This document shows, piece by piece, positions 11,915 through 23,800 of a stretch of DNA of 64,000 bases; the stretch's first letter is position 1; the number at the start of each line of letters is the position of its first letter. Origin of the DNA: Isochrysis galbana (taxonomy: Eukaryota; Haptophyta; Isochrysidales; Isochrysidaceae); the NCBI GenBank assembly GCA_018136815.1, contig CM030945.1, forward strand, positions 346,605 to 410,604, read 5' to 3'. The notes beneath the pieces were generated by a model. That model saw nothing but the letters and a program-made list of their open reading frames with translations. It ran no database searches and was not told the DNA's origin. The position numbers and the translations under genes are program-made.

Positions 11915-12472
11915 TCAAATGTCCACAGTTGTATTGTAGTTGTTTAACATTAGATGCGCGGAGGACGGGCGGAACAAAGTGTGATTGCCACTCATCATGC
12001 AGCATAACAACTTTTTCTGCACGCCGTTCCTTCTTGGCGAAAAGTGCGGAAGGACCTGCCCTTCCTCCTGCCCCCTTCCTCCTGCCCCCTTCCTCCTGCC
12101 CCCTTCCTCCTGCCCCCTTCCTCCTGCCCTTCCTCCTGCCCCCTTCCTCCTGCCCTTCCTCCTGCCCTTCCTCCTGCCCTGCCCTTCCTGCTCTTCCTCC
12201 TCCGCTTCTGGCTGAGGCGGAACTTCGGCTTCCTCGGCGACAGGGCGCGGCGAGACCTCCGCTTGGGCTGAGGCTCCATCGCCCGTCCCATATCGCCAAT
12301 TGTCGGGGTGGTCGGGGCGAGACGTATCGTGATCGGGAGGAGCGGGGCGGAAAGCACAGTAGGCACAGCCGGTGGCTGTGGTCCATACGCCGCCCTCAGA
12401 CGTAGGGCGCTGCGTGCGAGGCACCTTCATAGACGCGTCGGTCGGACGCCAAACACTCCGATCAGACAACAA
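11915..12472 (-). pseudogene. Gag C-terminal fragment with repetitive tail (copy B)
   Basis: The ORF contains GCAYCAFRP followed 17 residues later by WRYGTGDGA, which parallels GCAFCAFRP...WKYGTGDGA in the intact gag at 60017-62899. The tail is an (E/G/Q/R/K)-rich repeat encoded by a CCTTCCTCCTGCCC minisatellite at about 12057-12195, whose unit changes length between 12 and 15 bases and so mixes frames. Function of the Cys-containing motif is unknown; it may be a metal-binding nucleocapsid-like site. Confidence 0.65.
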
Positions 12473-12612
12473 CGGACGACGATCAAAGGGCGATCTGTCG
12501 GCGATCTTGTCTGGAACGGGAATCGCACCATAACGGAATCGAGGGGCAATCTTGCTACGCAGGATTCCAAGAGACCTACCAAATAAGACGAAAGGAGTGC
12601 GATGTGCCTAAG

Positions 12613-12901
12613 GGGGAGATGCGAAGAGGTCGCAAATTAAACCTGATTGCCCCCAGAAGCAGATAAAGAACCGCAGGGGAGATAGCAAATTAAACCTATC
12701 TGCGAGGCGCCTGGGAGGAAGAAAGGTGGGGAAACTTCCCTTCTCTTTCGAGAGGAAGAGAGAGGGCGCTCCACAACCCACGATCCCATGCATCCAAGCG
12801 AAGCTTTTGACCGAGAACGAGAACGAGAGAATTATAACGATAAATACCGAACGACGAAGAGAAGAGCGAAGCCTAACGAGTGTCGATTCGCGAATGCGAC
12901 A
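12613..12901 (-). repeat. LTR-like repeat of copy B
   Basis: About 288 bases matching 39533-39820 and 44979-45266 (plus strand) almost perfectly; one visible difference lies in the GCGCCTCGCA-AATAGG region. It opens with TGTCG and a palindromic core ATTCGCGAAT. Confidence 0.8.
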
Positions 12902-13042
12902 CCCAGCTCTCTGGGAGAGTCTCGGTGAATCCCCCCTGCATGCCAAGAGGCAGCGCAGGGGGGTGAGGTGGATGGTTCTCGCCCCCCATGAGGGGAGTCG
13001 AGAGAGTGGGGGGGGGGGGGCGCGAGGCCCCCCTCCATGGCC

Positions 13043-13060
13043 ACCAATCATAAGATTAGT
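13043..13060 (-). promoter_or_regulatory. Stem-loop preceding an ATGG start, copy 2
   Basis: Sense strand (minus): ACTAATC-TTAT-GATTGGT, a 7-bp stem with one G-U pair, then GGCC and ATG at 13038. One of five related stem-loops described in the findings. Confidence 0.5.
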
Positions 13061-13401
13061 ATACCGCAACACTGAGTATGAGGTGTGATCTCTCCCAGGC
13101 GGGCGCGTTGCGCTCATTGCATCCGCAAGCATCTCCTATCACTTGTGTCCTAGCCATCACCTGCGACCTCCCCCCCCCCCCCTCCGTCCTTCTTCATAGC
13201 TCCCGAGACCTTCCGTCGGGCCGTCCGGTCCTCGCAACCAACGACCGACCTCAACCGAAACAATAAGGGTAGCACCGCGACCAAGAATGCACTACTCCCT
13301 GCATGTTCTCGCAGCAGCAGCCCTTCATCTTAGGCCACCAAAACTATGTGACTAGACATCATACTGGCAGTGGTCCATCACAACATCAAATAGCCCATGG
13401 C

Positions 13402-14482
13402 TCACTTTCCCCCTGCACGCCAAGAGACGTTGCCAATACCTGTGAAGGCTGCCTTGAGCGCTTTAGGATCAGCCCACGACGAGTGCAGATAGGCGTCGTC
13501 ATCCTCGGCTGCTAGCTTTTCGGCCTCCTGCTGCTTCTTGTGATAGAAAGCGATCATTGCCTTTTGTTCCTCCTCAGACACCTAGGGGTGAAGGGCCAAG
13601 CAAATGAGTACGGTGGAAAAGGAGTTTCACGTGCTGCGGTCGAGCGGCCTCATATTGCTTATGCCGAAGAGCAGGAGGTGGGCAGGGATGGCACTGTGCC
13701 CTGGACAGGCGTGCCAGGTCTGGCATTGCGGAAAGATAGGCAAATGCACATGGATCGGGATAGGCAGGATGGCTCACCACTGGCTCTCTCTGCGGTGCAC
13801 CAGCGCCCTTCTTCTGCAGCTTCGCTACAACTTTGGTCTTTTCATTCTTACCCACATACTCCGACAGGAGCTTTTCCCGCACCAGCTCCTTGTTGAAGCA
13901 CCACAGCGAAGAATTGGCTTCTTCGAGCACCTGCAGCTGGGCCGCCCCCTCGAGTGACTCGCGGTCTTCCAAAATCTGACGCACCGGGTCATAATCCGGG
14001 AGCCCCATCGGATACGCGATCATCACAGCGCCCTTGATGTTGTTGATTGCGTCCTCCAAAGCCTTTGTGCTGGCAACCACCTTCATCGCGACCTGCCTCT
14101 CCGAAATGAGAGCCTTCGCGTCGTCCACTGTGCGTGTGATGACCGCAGCGATGTCCTCAGGCGGCGCATTGCCTGTGCGTTTCTCAGTGGGGTCGGGGCG
14201 GTAGTTCTCGTTGCGCACCGGCTTGGCACGGTCGGCCACCGTGCCCGTCTTCACGTCATAGTCCTCGAGCAGCGGCGTGTCGTCGTCGAGTCCTTGCTGC
14301 TCAGGCGGCTTCATTGGCCCGTGTGCCGCGAGCCCCTCTGCAGCATCGGCAAGCCTGCCGACCTTGGAGCGGAGGTTGTGTATGGCGACAACGTCCCTCA
14401 CCACTACGTCAACCTCGGTCGCCGAAGGCACCTCGTATAGGAAGCTTTCCTTGTCCGAGCGCTTGACGTGGAGCAGCACCAT
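13402..14482 (-). CDS. CFAP298: CFAP298 (Kurly/C21orf59 family), dynein-arm assembly factor
   Basis: Two exons, 14482-13778 and 13581-13402, joined across a 196-bp GT-AG intron in phase 0, give 294 aa; I recall the human protein as about 290 aa. The start is the ATG of MVLLHVKR, which is how the family begins; the ORF opens 20 codons earlier, but that extension is Ala-rich and unlike the family. Recognisable blocks are FLYEVPSATEVD, IHNLR, HGPMKPPEQQGL, SEYVGKNEKTKVV(A)KLQ and, in exon 2, a YH(K)KQQEAEKL stretch and DDDAYLHSSWADP. The known role is cytoplasmic assembly or stabilisation of ciliary dynein arms and planar polarity in animals. It lies about 3.3 kb upstream of, and divergent from, the dynein heavy chain at 17828, a possible functional pairing. 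Confidence 0.92.
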
Positions 14483-14544
14483 CGCGGCGGCGGCGGCGGC
14501 AGTCCCTCCCCTTCCGCAAGCTAGCAGAGGCCGTTGAGGCACAG

Positions 14545-15403
14545 CAGCGGTCGTTGGACCGGAGGAAACGAAGGACGATGAGTTCTCGCGTTCTCGCGCA
14601 TGGCGATGCCCACCCCGCTCCTCGGGTCTGCCTAGTTAATAATAGTAGAGCTCTGGTATGAAATTTTTGCAACTGTGGGAATATGCTGGGAATATGGGTG
14701 AAGCTGCAGGGCAGCTGCATGCAGCTGCATGCAGGTGCAGGTGAAAAAAGGGTGAAGGTGGTGCGCTGGGTAGCCATTAGCCATTAGTTACAAGTTAGTA
14801 GTTAGGTAGCCCAAGGTGGATGTTAGGTCGCGTTCCGTCGCTGACCGAAGACCATGAAGATGCTGCGAACAATTTTTATTTTTACATATCCCGTAGAGTA
14901 TGGGTCGTCATTTAAATTAAGATGAAATATACAACGGGTTTGAATTTTTATACTTATACTTATACTACTATTATTAAGAATGTCCTCCCAAACCCAGATA
15001 GAAGGCACTAGCTAGCGGGAGGTCCTCACGCAAAGTCGACGTAAAGTCGCGCGTTCCGTCAATTTTTATTTTAATTATAAAAGTATGGGTTTATTTTTTG
15101 TTTATATAAGTAAAGAATGAGATAAAAAGTTTTATTCATAACAGTAGGCCGGTCACTCACGCTTTCACTATTTTCCACCCCTCCTGCCTCCTGGGTGTCC
15201 AAGGATTCCCCAGGGACCCCCCTTACCTGCCCCCCCGACCCCCCCCCCCCCCCGAACCCCCTCTACAGAGCGCCTCGAGCGCGAACAGCGCAAACGCATG
15301 GCGCCACCCAAAAAAACGATCCAAGAAGCAATGATGTCGCATTCGCATTCGCGATGTCTCAGAGGCAAAAAGAAATAACAGTAAACGGATAAAGGTACCC
15401 AGC
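14545..15403. other. Intergenic; AT-richer, no gene recognised
   Basis: Upstream of CFAP298 there is a short GCAGCTGCATG repeat (about 14700-14740) and then AT-rich sequence (14860-15135). Nothing coding is visible. Confidence 0.6.
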
Positions 15404-16032
15404 TTTCTAGGACCAGTCCTAGAAACTAGGACGGACTTTGCTAGGTGAGAGCATGAGCATACCGTGATATTTTGTCCCAAACCGTGGCTATTGAGTTACC
15501 ACATGCATGTCCTCATTAAATGTTCCAAGTGTACCTAGGCACCATTCCCTCAGCAACACCAAGTTTTGTGACGCGTTTGCGGGGCACCTGGTCGGAATTG
15601 CTGCTTGTCCTAGAAACGGGAGAAATGGCTGATACCACCCAATGGGGAGCTCTTCTACCCATGGTCCCCAGGAGATGAAATGTTGCTTTGACTGCCCTCT
15701 TCGAGACCTTCAGTGACCACCAAGCTTGGTTTTGTCATCTAAGTGTCCAATCCGCTAGCCTACTGCTCCAAAAGGTCTAAAATAAAACTCCTCTGGTGCG
15801 AGCGGACGCCCGAGTGCAGCACCGCATGCTGAATGTGGTAGCAAAAGTAAGCAAAGACAAGCTCCGCAGAGTTGGTCATGGGGAGAGCTAAGGTTGAATG
15901 GGATGTGGAGATGGTTTGCTTCAGGTGATGGGATGTCTCATAAGCTCACCATAGGCTTTAATGGAGGCATGATCGGCAGAGTCCTAGAAATCCAAGAATT
16001 TTCTAGGACGTGGTCCTAGTTTCTAGGACGGA
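15404..16032. repeat. Block bounded by palindromic TTTCTAGGAC...CTAGGACGGA repeats
   Basis: A 32-33-base sequence occurs at 15404-15435 and 16000-16032. Each is itself palindromic (CTAGGAC...GTCCTAG), and each ends CTAGGACGGA. CCTAGAAA also recurs inside (15607, 15983). The ~600-base interior has no ORF of note. The layout would fit a small non-autonomous DNA element, but target-site duplications are not evident. Confidence 0.5.
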
Positions 16033-16379
16033 ATTTTTTGTCCGTAAAGAAAAAAAAAGTAGACAGTAGAAAGAAACAGAGGAAGAAAGAAGAAGAAAGA
16101 AGAAGAGTGAAAGAAAGAAGAGAAAAACCTAGAGTATATAGGGTGGTTCTCAGCATTTCCCATCGCTCGGGAACTCGGGGGGACTCGCTTGGGAACACGG
16201 TGGGCCTCACCGAAGTTGCTACAAAAAGCTCGAGGGCACAGAGCCACACAAACTAAAGCAAACGGGGCGAAAACTAACCACACCTGGACGGACGGCCAGG
16301 CGTCGGCACCAGGGCAACTCAGCAACGCGCAGACATGCGACAGAGGGGAGCTTGGACTTGTTGACTCATCTTCGTGAGC

Positions 16380-16816
16380 TCAGCACAAAGGTGGGTGACC
16401 CGCGTAACGAGAAATTTGCCAGAAGCGGGCTCGCGCTCGAGACCAGCTACCTGGATCCCATTCCGAGAGGCCCGAATCGGCCGGAAGCCCAAGGCCGTTC
16501 GGAGGGGGATCACATTGGCGACGAGAAGACGTGCTTTTGCCGAGGGGACGGTCAAGAAGTGCGTCGGGTAGCGGAGACGATGCGGAGTAATTCGTAGGCG
16601 GAGGCGGAGCCCGACGATTGTCAGCGCCAGTCGCCTTGCGGTTCGAGTTGTTGTTTTGCGATTTTAATGCCTCGGCCACCGCCGCTTGGACGGCGGCGAC
16701 CATCGAAGCCGTAGTGTCCGCGGGATTAGAGACAGCCTTAGCAACCTTGGCGGTCTTGGTGGACTTGGAAGTAGTCGCCGGCGGCGTCACGGCGGCGACC
16801 GCCATGGAACATTTGA
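16380..16816 (-). pseudogene. Gag fragment of the 60-kb element family
   Basis: The minus-strand ORF contains MVAAVQAAVAEAL, SPLPDALLDRP, RQCDPPPNGLGLP and SRARARFW, matching the order TDMVAAVQAAV...SPLPAILTDPP...RRCDPPANGQGLP...NRARARFW in the gag at 60017-62899. It leaves frame near 16400 and decays. It lies between CFAP298 and the dynein gene. Confidence 0.75.
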
Positions 16817-17055
16817 TGACATCGAGAGAAGGTAAGAGAAGAGGGCCGGAGGCGACGGACGGCACGCCGAGGGAAAGAACCTGCCGCGGGGGGGGCGAGG
16901 GACCGAGGGCACGGCGGGGCAGCGTGGGAGGGCGCGAGGCCAATCTCGGAGCGAGATCGCGTCCTTTCCCTCGCGGAGCGCGGAGAGACCCCCCACGAGA
17001 TATCTTGGGACCGGAGAATGTTTTGGACGAATCTTCCTGCCGTCGGCCGAGGAGA

Positions 17056-17061
17056 GGCGGG

Positions 17062-17098
<37 letters not shown>
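17056..17098. repeat. (GA)n microsatellite
   Basis: About 20 uninterrupted GA units. Confidence 0.9.
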
Positions 17099-17189
17099 TC
17101 GCAGAGCGACTGCAGAACGAGAAGTCGAAGTCATGCCGGTTTATTACCTTAAACGAGCCAACAATTATAGTAATAGCAAAACAAAATTC

Positions 17190-17280
17190 GAAATCGCAAA
17201 TTTCGAGACCAAAATCTGCAAACCTGGACTTGAGACCATGGGGAATCCGAATCTGTGTGCCTTGTGCGTCAGCGGCAACA
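17190..17280 (+). repeat. Dispersed repeat shared with 10083-10180
   Basis: Plus-strand copy of the block described at 10083. It includes AATTTCGAGACCAAAATC and CCTGGACTTGAGACCATGG. Confidence 0.55.
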
Positions 17281-17827
17281 CGGGGAACTGTTCAATTGTA
17301 ATTGTGAGCGCGCACCTTACACGAATATTCATGCCTACAGCCTTCAGATGGGCAGGAATACAACAAGGGCATGCAATGCGCGAACCAAACTTTGTGCCAT
17401 GATGCTCAATCAAGGCATGACAAATCAGGAAAGAGAGACCATAGACAGAGGGGACGGACGAGCTGGAGCAGGAACTCATCCGCAATCTAGAAGAGGCTTA
17501 CCTATCTGCTAGAAGTAGAAGAGCCACAAGAGTGTCCCAGTAGATAGGGGCACGTTTTAAAACAAAACTCTCTCTGTGTGGCTGTGAGGCTGTTGCTGTT
17601 GTGCGCCCCTCCTCTCTCGGCCCAACTGCAACGCCGCTCGTGCAGGGGGGGAGAGGAGAGGAGGAGACGAGGGGTGAGGCTCGAACGGCGCGCGCGAGAG
17701 TAAGAGAGTGAAGAGAGAAAGAGAGAGCGAGGGAGAGAGGAGGGAGAGAGAGGGGGGGAGGGAGGTCGGGAGAGAGGGAGAGAGGCGGAGGCCTCACGGG
17801 AGAGCGGCGGTGCGCTCGGCCTGCCAG
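17281..17827. other. Upstream region of the dynein heavy chain gene
   Basis: No separate gene is visible. The last ~130 bases before the start codon are GA-rich (17690-17790), reading as an Arg/Glu/Gly run if translated; I treat this as 5' UTR. No clear TATA box. Confidence 0.5.
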
Positions 17828-20800
17828 ATGGACCGACGCATCGCATGGCTCGCGCGCAAGGTCACCGCCGGCCTCCACGCGCCGGACATCGCGTTTGAGC
17901 GGCTGCTCGACGAAGCAGCCGCGCGTCACCTGCTCCACCGGCTGGTCCACAACGAGATGGAAGGCGTCAACCCGACGGTTCTCTTCTACGCGACGCAGAT
18001 GGAGGAGAGCCTCGCCAGGCTCCTCGCTGGAAAGACCGCGGTGCTAGAGCCGGAGGCGGAACCAGAACTGGAGACGGAGCTGGAACCGGAGCCAGACGCC
18101 GAGCCTGCTCAGGGGGCGGCGGAGGGTAGCGAGACGGCGTCGGGCGAGGTGGAGCAGGAGGACGGCGAGGCACCGGCAGATGAGGGCGAGGAAGATGGCG
18201 AGTCAGCGGAGGTGGTCACGCAAGAGGCTACTGCCGAGGAAGATGCGGCCACGGAGAGCGCTCCATCTCCCGATCTGCCGCCTGTCCCAGCCAAACGCGA
18301 CCTACCACCACTGGAGCCCTCGGAGCTGCTGCAGCTGCATGTGTGTGTGCCTGCCGACCTTCCGAACGCGGCGTGCAAGGGCAGTCTCGTCTACTTTACG
18401 CTTATGGTGAATGAGCCCATTGAGGCATCAGGAGACGACGACGAGCTTGACGCAGCGATGAATATTGCGCTCGACCATGGCGTGGTGTGTGGTGGATCGC
18501 TCTCCGTACTGGAGCAGGTGGTGGACGAGGTTTACGTACCGCTCCTCTCAGCACAGCGTCCACCCATGGTGTCGGACGAAGCTGGCGCTGAGGGCAGCGG
18601 GATTTCCAGCCACCAGTCGGAGTTTGTCTCCAATGTTCAGAAATTCGCGTCGCAAATCACGCACGCGATCCAGCAGCTCACGGGCGACGTGCGGCTCAAT
18701 GTGCCGCAGGTGCGCGTTCCCGCGCACTTTGGCTTCTATCCGCTTCCATCTGCTCTACGGTTGTGTGGGCTGCCCACGGGGCTCACGCCCATGGCGGCGT
18801 GCGCCTTGGCCGTGCACGGCGTGCTCCTTCCCCCCTCATTTTGATCGCCCCCGCTATTGCAGGTGGAAATTGACGACCCCGTGTCAGCAGCAGAGGACGA
18901 GAATCTCGTCGCGCAGCTCGAAGTGGCACTAGAAGATTGGACGCCGACCATCGCGGCAGCTCTAGAGACGCAGATGAAGAAGGTTCCCGTCGGCAACGGG
19001 CCTCTTGCCGAGATTGAGTTTTGGCGGTCTCGTGCGGCCGCCCTCTCCACCCTGTGCGAACAGCTCAACACGCCCAACTCGCGCCGCATGCTGGAGGTGC
19101 TCGAGCGTTGCGACTCGCAGCTCTTGCCTGGGTTCCATTTCCAATTTGGCGAATTGGAGAAGCGCTACGTCGAGGCCAAGGACAACGTCAAGTTCTTGAC
19201 GACCCTCGAGCGCCACTTCAAGAATATCACCCACGGGACGCTCCTGCAGATACTCGACACGCTTCCCTCATTGATGTCAGCGCTGCGCATGGTGTGGGTC
19301 ATATCTAGACACTACAAGGAAGACCACCGGATGGAGCCTTTGATGGCACGGATCGCATGGGAAATTGCCAACACGGTCTCGGGCATGGTGCACGTGCGAA
19401 CTCTCTTTCGCGACAATCTCTCGTCGGCAATTAAGTTGATTACCGAGGCCAAGGCGGTGCTGGACAAATGGGAGCGCTCTTACATGGAGATGCGAGCGCG
19501 GATCGAGGACTCCGGCCGCGACAATCGCTGGGAGTTTGACCGGCACAAACTCTTTGCGCGCACTCGATACATGTCGGCGCGCTGCGCTGATTTACTAACA
19601 GTGGCGGAGATGTTGCGCGACATGCGCTCTATGCTCGGCCCCGAGCTCAAAGCGGTCACGGGGAATGCAGCGGGAATCAACGAGGTCACTGCGCGCGTCG
19701 AGGCTGCGGTCGCACCGCTTGAGTCGGCCCCTTTTGACGTGTTTGATCGGCGCTACTCCACCTCATGGGAGGCGGCAATGGCCAAGTTCCGCGACAATGT
19801 CGCCAACATCGAGGATATGGTGAAGCGTTTCATGGACGACTCGTTCCACAAACTCCGCTCGGCTGAGGACACGTATAATCTGCTCCAGAAGTTCAAGGAG
19901 ATCCAAGACTCCAATGCTGCGGGGCAGAAGCTCATGGAGTCCAAGACGATGGACATCATCCAGCAGTACGACGCCGAGATTGAAGCTGTCCACACTCTCT
20001 TCAAGACACATCAGCATGCCCCCCCGCTCTGTAAAAACCAGCCGCCAATCGCGGGAGCGATCAATTGGGCTCACACGCTCTTCCTTCGTATCCGGCGGAC
20101 CATCGCGCGTATCAAACCCATGGCCGAGCTCGAGAGCACAGAGGAGGGCCAGACGGTATCAAAGAAGTTCGTGGCTGTCGCCAAGGAGATTCGCAAGTAC
20201 GAGCAGCGCCTCTTCGAAGAGTGGAGCGCTGGCGTCAACGTGCGCGCTATGGCCCTGCTCAAAGCGCCTATTTTTGTGGCCGAACTGGACGGCGCGGAGG
20301 TCCCCGCTGAGGAAGCTACGGAAGCGCTCGCACGCGGCGCGATCATCAAGGTCAACTTTCACTCTGACCTCTCCGTGCTAGTGCGCGAGTCGAAATACCT
20401 CGATCGGATGGGCTTCGCGGTGCCCGAGACGGCACTCAACGTGACACTTCAGGAAGCCAAGTACCATGGCTACGTCGATTCGCTGCAAACGATGCTCTCG
20501 GCGTACAACGCTGTCTTGGAGCCGCTGTCGCCGGTAGAGCTCGAGCTGCTCGCCTCGAGCATTGCCGAGATGCGCGCGAGTATGGACAAGGGCTTCACTC
20601 TCCTCAACTGGAACTCGCTCTCGATCCCCGAATTCACCGACTCATGCATGAAGTCGATCGCGCGCTTCAATGCCGTCGTCAAGACAGTGGCCAAAAACGC
20701 GGGTATTATTGGCGGCGTCGTTTCCGCCATCAGCAACACTGAGCTCATCCGCCTACCCGAGCAGGATGGCGAGATCCCTGAGCTCTCGGAGCTCTATGAC

Positions 20801-23800
20801 GACGCCGAAAAGCACCGGCAATCACAGATTGACGAGCTCATTCGCCAGTATCACCAAATAGGCCCGCTGCTCATCAAGGTGGAGGAGATGGTTGTTAACA
20901 CTAATTCGGGTGCCTCGCCCGCACTGGCACATTACTACGCTCACTGGGAGCGCGAGATCTTTACCGCGTTGAACAAGATGGTGACCAAGTCGTTGTCGCG
21001 GCTGCTGGAACTGTTATCGCCGCGCCAAGCTCTCACATCATCGGATGCCGCCGGCGCCGCCCGACCGCCTCTCTTCCGCGTGAGCGCTATCCTTGCCGCT
21101 CCCGAGGTGGTTGTTTCGCCCCCCCTCGGCGAAGTCAACAAGCTCCTGTCCAAGCTCGTGCGCTCCATCGTGGAATCTACCCGCTCCTTTGTTCGCTGGA
21201 TGCACGGTTCTTGCTTGGAGACGCCACCGCAAACCCATGGCGATGAGGAGGAGCCTGTCATCTTCTCGTACTTCTCCGACGTCTCGGCGAACCCTGAGGT
21301 CCGCGGGCTCGCCGCCATCACTACGCGTGCCTTTGAACGCACATTTGGTCGCGTCAACAAACAGCTCGATCAATACCGCAAGTACGATCAGCTTTGGAAG
21401 GTAGACAAGGTGCAGCACCTCGCGAAATTCGAACAAAAGGCGCCCACCTGCGTCATGTTTGACTCGCGACTGCAGTCGTACTCGAAGGTCGTCGTCGATG
21501 CACGCGCCATGGACACCGAGCTCGAGGTGGATTTCATGCGCATCTCGGTCGGGCCATTGCTTGAGTCGATCGAGCATCATGCACAATCGTGGATCTCCGG
21601 CATCACAAAGCTCATGAACGACATGACACGCCAGGATTTAATTGATATGCATGAGCTCATCGTCGACTATGGTAATTCGCTTGAGCGCAATCCGGACACG
21701 CTCGAAGACTTGAAGTTCATCCTTAATCTCATCACGGACATCGCCGCACGCAACATGGAAATTGAGCTCCAGTACACTGAGCTCGAGGAGCGCTATCGCA
21801 CCTTGCGCATGTACGGGTATGAAGTGCCAGAAGACGAGGCCACCATAGTCGACGGGCTACGCACCAGCTGGGAGTCGCTGTGCTGGAAAGCTAGGGTGCG
21901 AGACCGGTCACTCTCTGCTGTGAAGAAAGAGTTCACTTTGGTGACCGCGGCACAAGTATCCGAGTTCCAAAAGTCGGTCGTCGCGATGCACGAGGAATTC
22001 CAACAACGTGGCCCCGGTGCGGGCGGGGTCGAGCTCGACGATGGCCTCGAGCTAGTGGAAAAGTATACCGTCGTGTTGGGCCAAAATCTCAAGCAGCGCG
22101 AGGAGCTTGGCACCGCCCAGAAGCTCTTCAATCTGCCCATCCAGGGATATCCCGAGCTGTCCGAAGTCGAGGCGACACTGCGCGACCTAACCGTCATCTA
22201 CGACACGTACCGCGACATGCGCGACGCCCGCGCTGAGTGGTCATCAACTCTTTGGTCCGAGCTTGACATTGGCGTGCTTCAGCGCGGCATGGAGGAGTTC
22301 GAGGGCCGCTTGCGACGGATGCCTCGAGCGCAGAAAGAGCTCCGTCCGTTTCGCAAGGTGGAGGAAGTTGTCACCGGTTTCACCCAATCCCTCCCGCTCA
22401 TCGGCCTGCTAAAGAACGAGGCGCTTCGTCCGCGCCATTGGACTACCCTTATGGATAAGACAGGTGTGCAATTCGATATGGACCCGCGTAAATTTTCTTT
22501 AGGGCAGCTCTTTGAGATGAATCTGGACCGCTTTGAACCCGAGATCAACGAGATTGTATCGGGGGCAGTGAAGGAACTCAACATTGAACGTGGCATCAAA
22601 GAAATCGCGAACACGTGGAAGGCCATGGAGTTCTCCGTCGTCAAATACTTCAAGGGAACGCAGGAGCGCGGCTTGGTGCTTCGCTCGACGGAAGAGATCT
22701 CACAGACACTCGAAGACCAGACCATGAATCTCTCCTCGATGATGTCCTCCAAGTTTGTGGCTCCTTTTACTTTGGAAACCACCAAGTGGGAGCGGGCCAT
22801 GTCGACCATCTCAGAAGTGATCGAGGTGTGGATGAAGGTGCAGTCCAAGTGGATGTATCTCGAGGCAATCTTCATCGGCTCGGAGGATATCCGTCTACAG
22901 CTGCCGGAGGAGGCAAAGCGTTTCGATCGCATCCACTTGACCTTCAAGAAGATCATGGATGAGACCGCCAAGAAACCCAATGTTTTAGAAGCTTGTATGG
23001 CCGACGGCCGGCTCGATGCGCTCTCCTCGCTCTTCTCGCAGCTCGAGGCATGTCAGAAGTCACTATCGGATTACCTTGAGACCAAGCGCACGGCATTCCC
23101 CCGCTTCTACTTCCTCTCCGATGACGAGCTCCTACAAATCCTCGGCACTTCCGACCCGACTGCCGTACAAGAGCACATGCTCAAACTCTTTGATAATACG
23201 GCCGCTCTGACTTTCGATCGTGGAGGCTCGAAAGTCCTCGGAATGGTGTCGTCAGAAAAGGAATCATTCTCTTTCAATACTGTACGCCCCACGGAAGGAG
23301 CCGTCGAGACATGGCTGTCCGGAATCGAGGCCGAAATGATCGAGACGCTCCACCGCATAATGAAGAACGCAACCTTCAATTACCCCAAGACGGATCGGAT
23401 TGAGTGGTTGAAGAAGGAGCTTGGCATGGTCGTTAACACGGGCGCCCAAATCTGGTGGACGTTCGAGGTGAACGACGTCTTCGACAAGGTGCGAAAGGGT
23501 GACAAGATGGGGATGAAGAACTTTGCCACGAAGAACCACTCGCAATTGCATGACCTCATCGTCGCGATCCGCGACCCTAACCTCACTAAGACCGTGACAA
23601 AGCGCATCAATACCCTCGTAATCATCGACGTCCATGCGCGTGATATCATCGACAAGTTCGTGCGCGATTCCGTGCTCGATGAGCGTGAATTCGCGTGGGA
23701 GTCTCAGCTGCGCTTCTACTGGGATCGATCGGCAGATGACGTGCTCATTCGCCAATGTTCAGGCCAGTTCTTGTTCGGCTACGAGTATCAAGGCCTCAAC

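Larger units (their letters stand above)
10703..12901 (-). mobile_element. Internally deleted Ty3-like LTR element, copy B
   Basis: In minus orientation the element has, in order, an LTR-like block (12901 to ~12613) starting TGTCGCATTCGCG; a leader (12612-12455) matching 45267-45431; the gag C-terminal segment (12472-11915); and an ORF (11887-10703) whose first ~155 residues match 40150-40620 of the element at 39.5-45.3 kb. No reverse transcriptase or integrase is present. The gag N-terminal part is missing: leader sequence passes straight into the gag tail. This is a non-autonomous or dead derivative. Confidence 0.75.

Noticed and set aside
18842..18862. In-frame stop splitting the dynein gene, as if it were a pseudogene or two genes
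   Set aside because: A phase-0 GT-AG intron (18710-18862) removes the stop and joins a conserved boundary.
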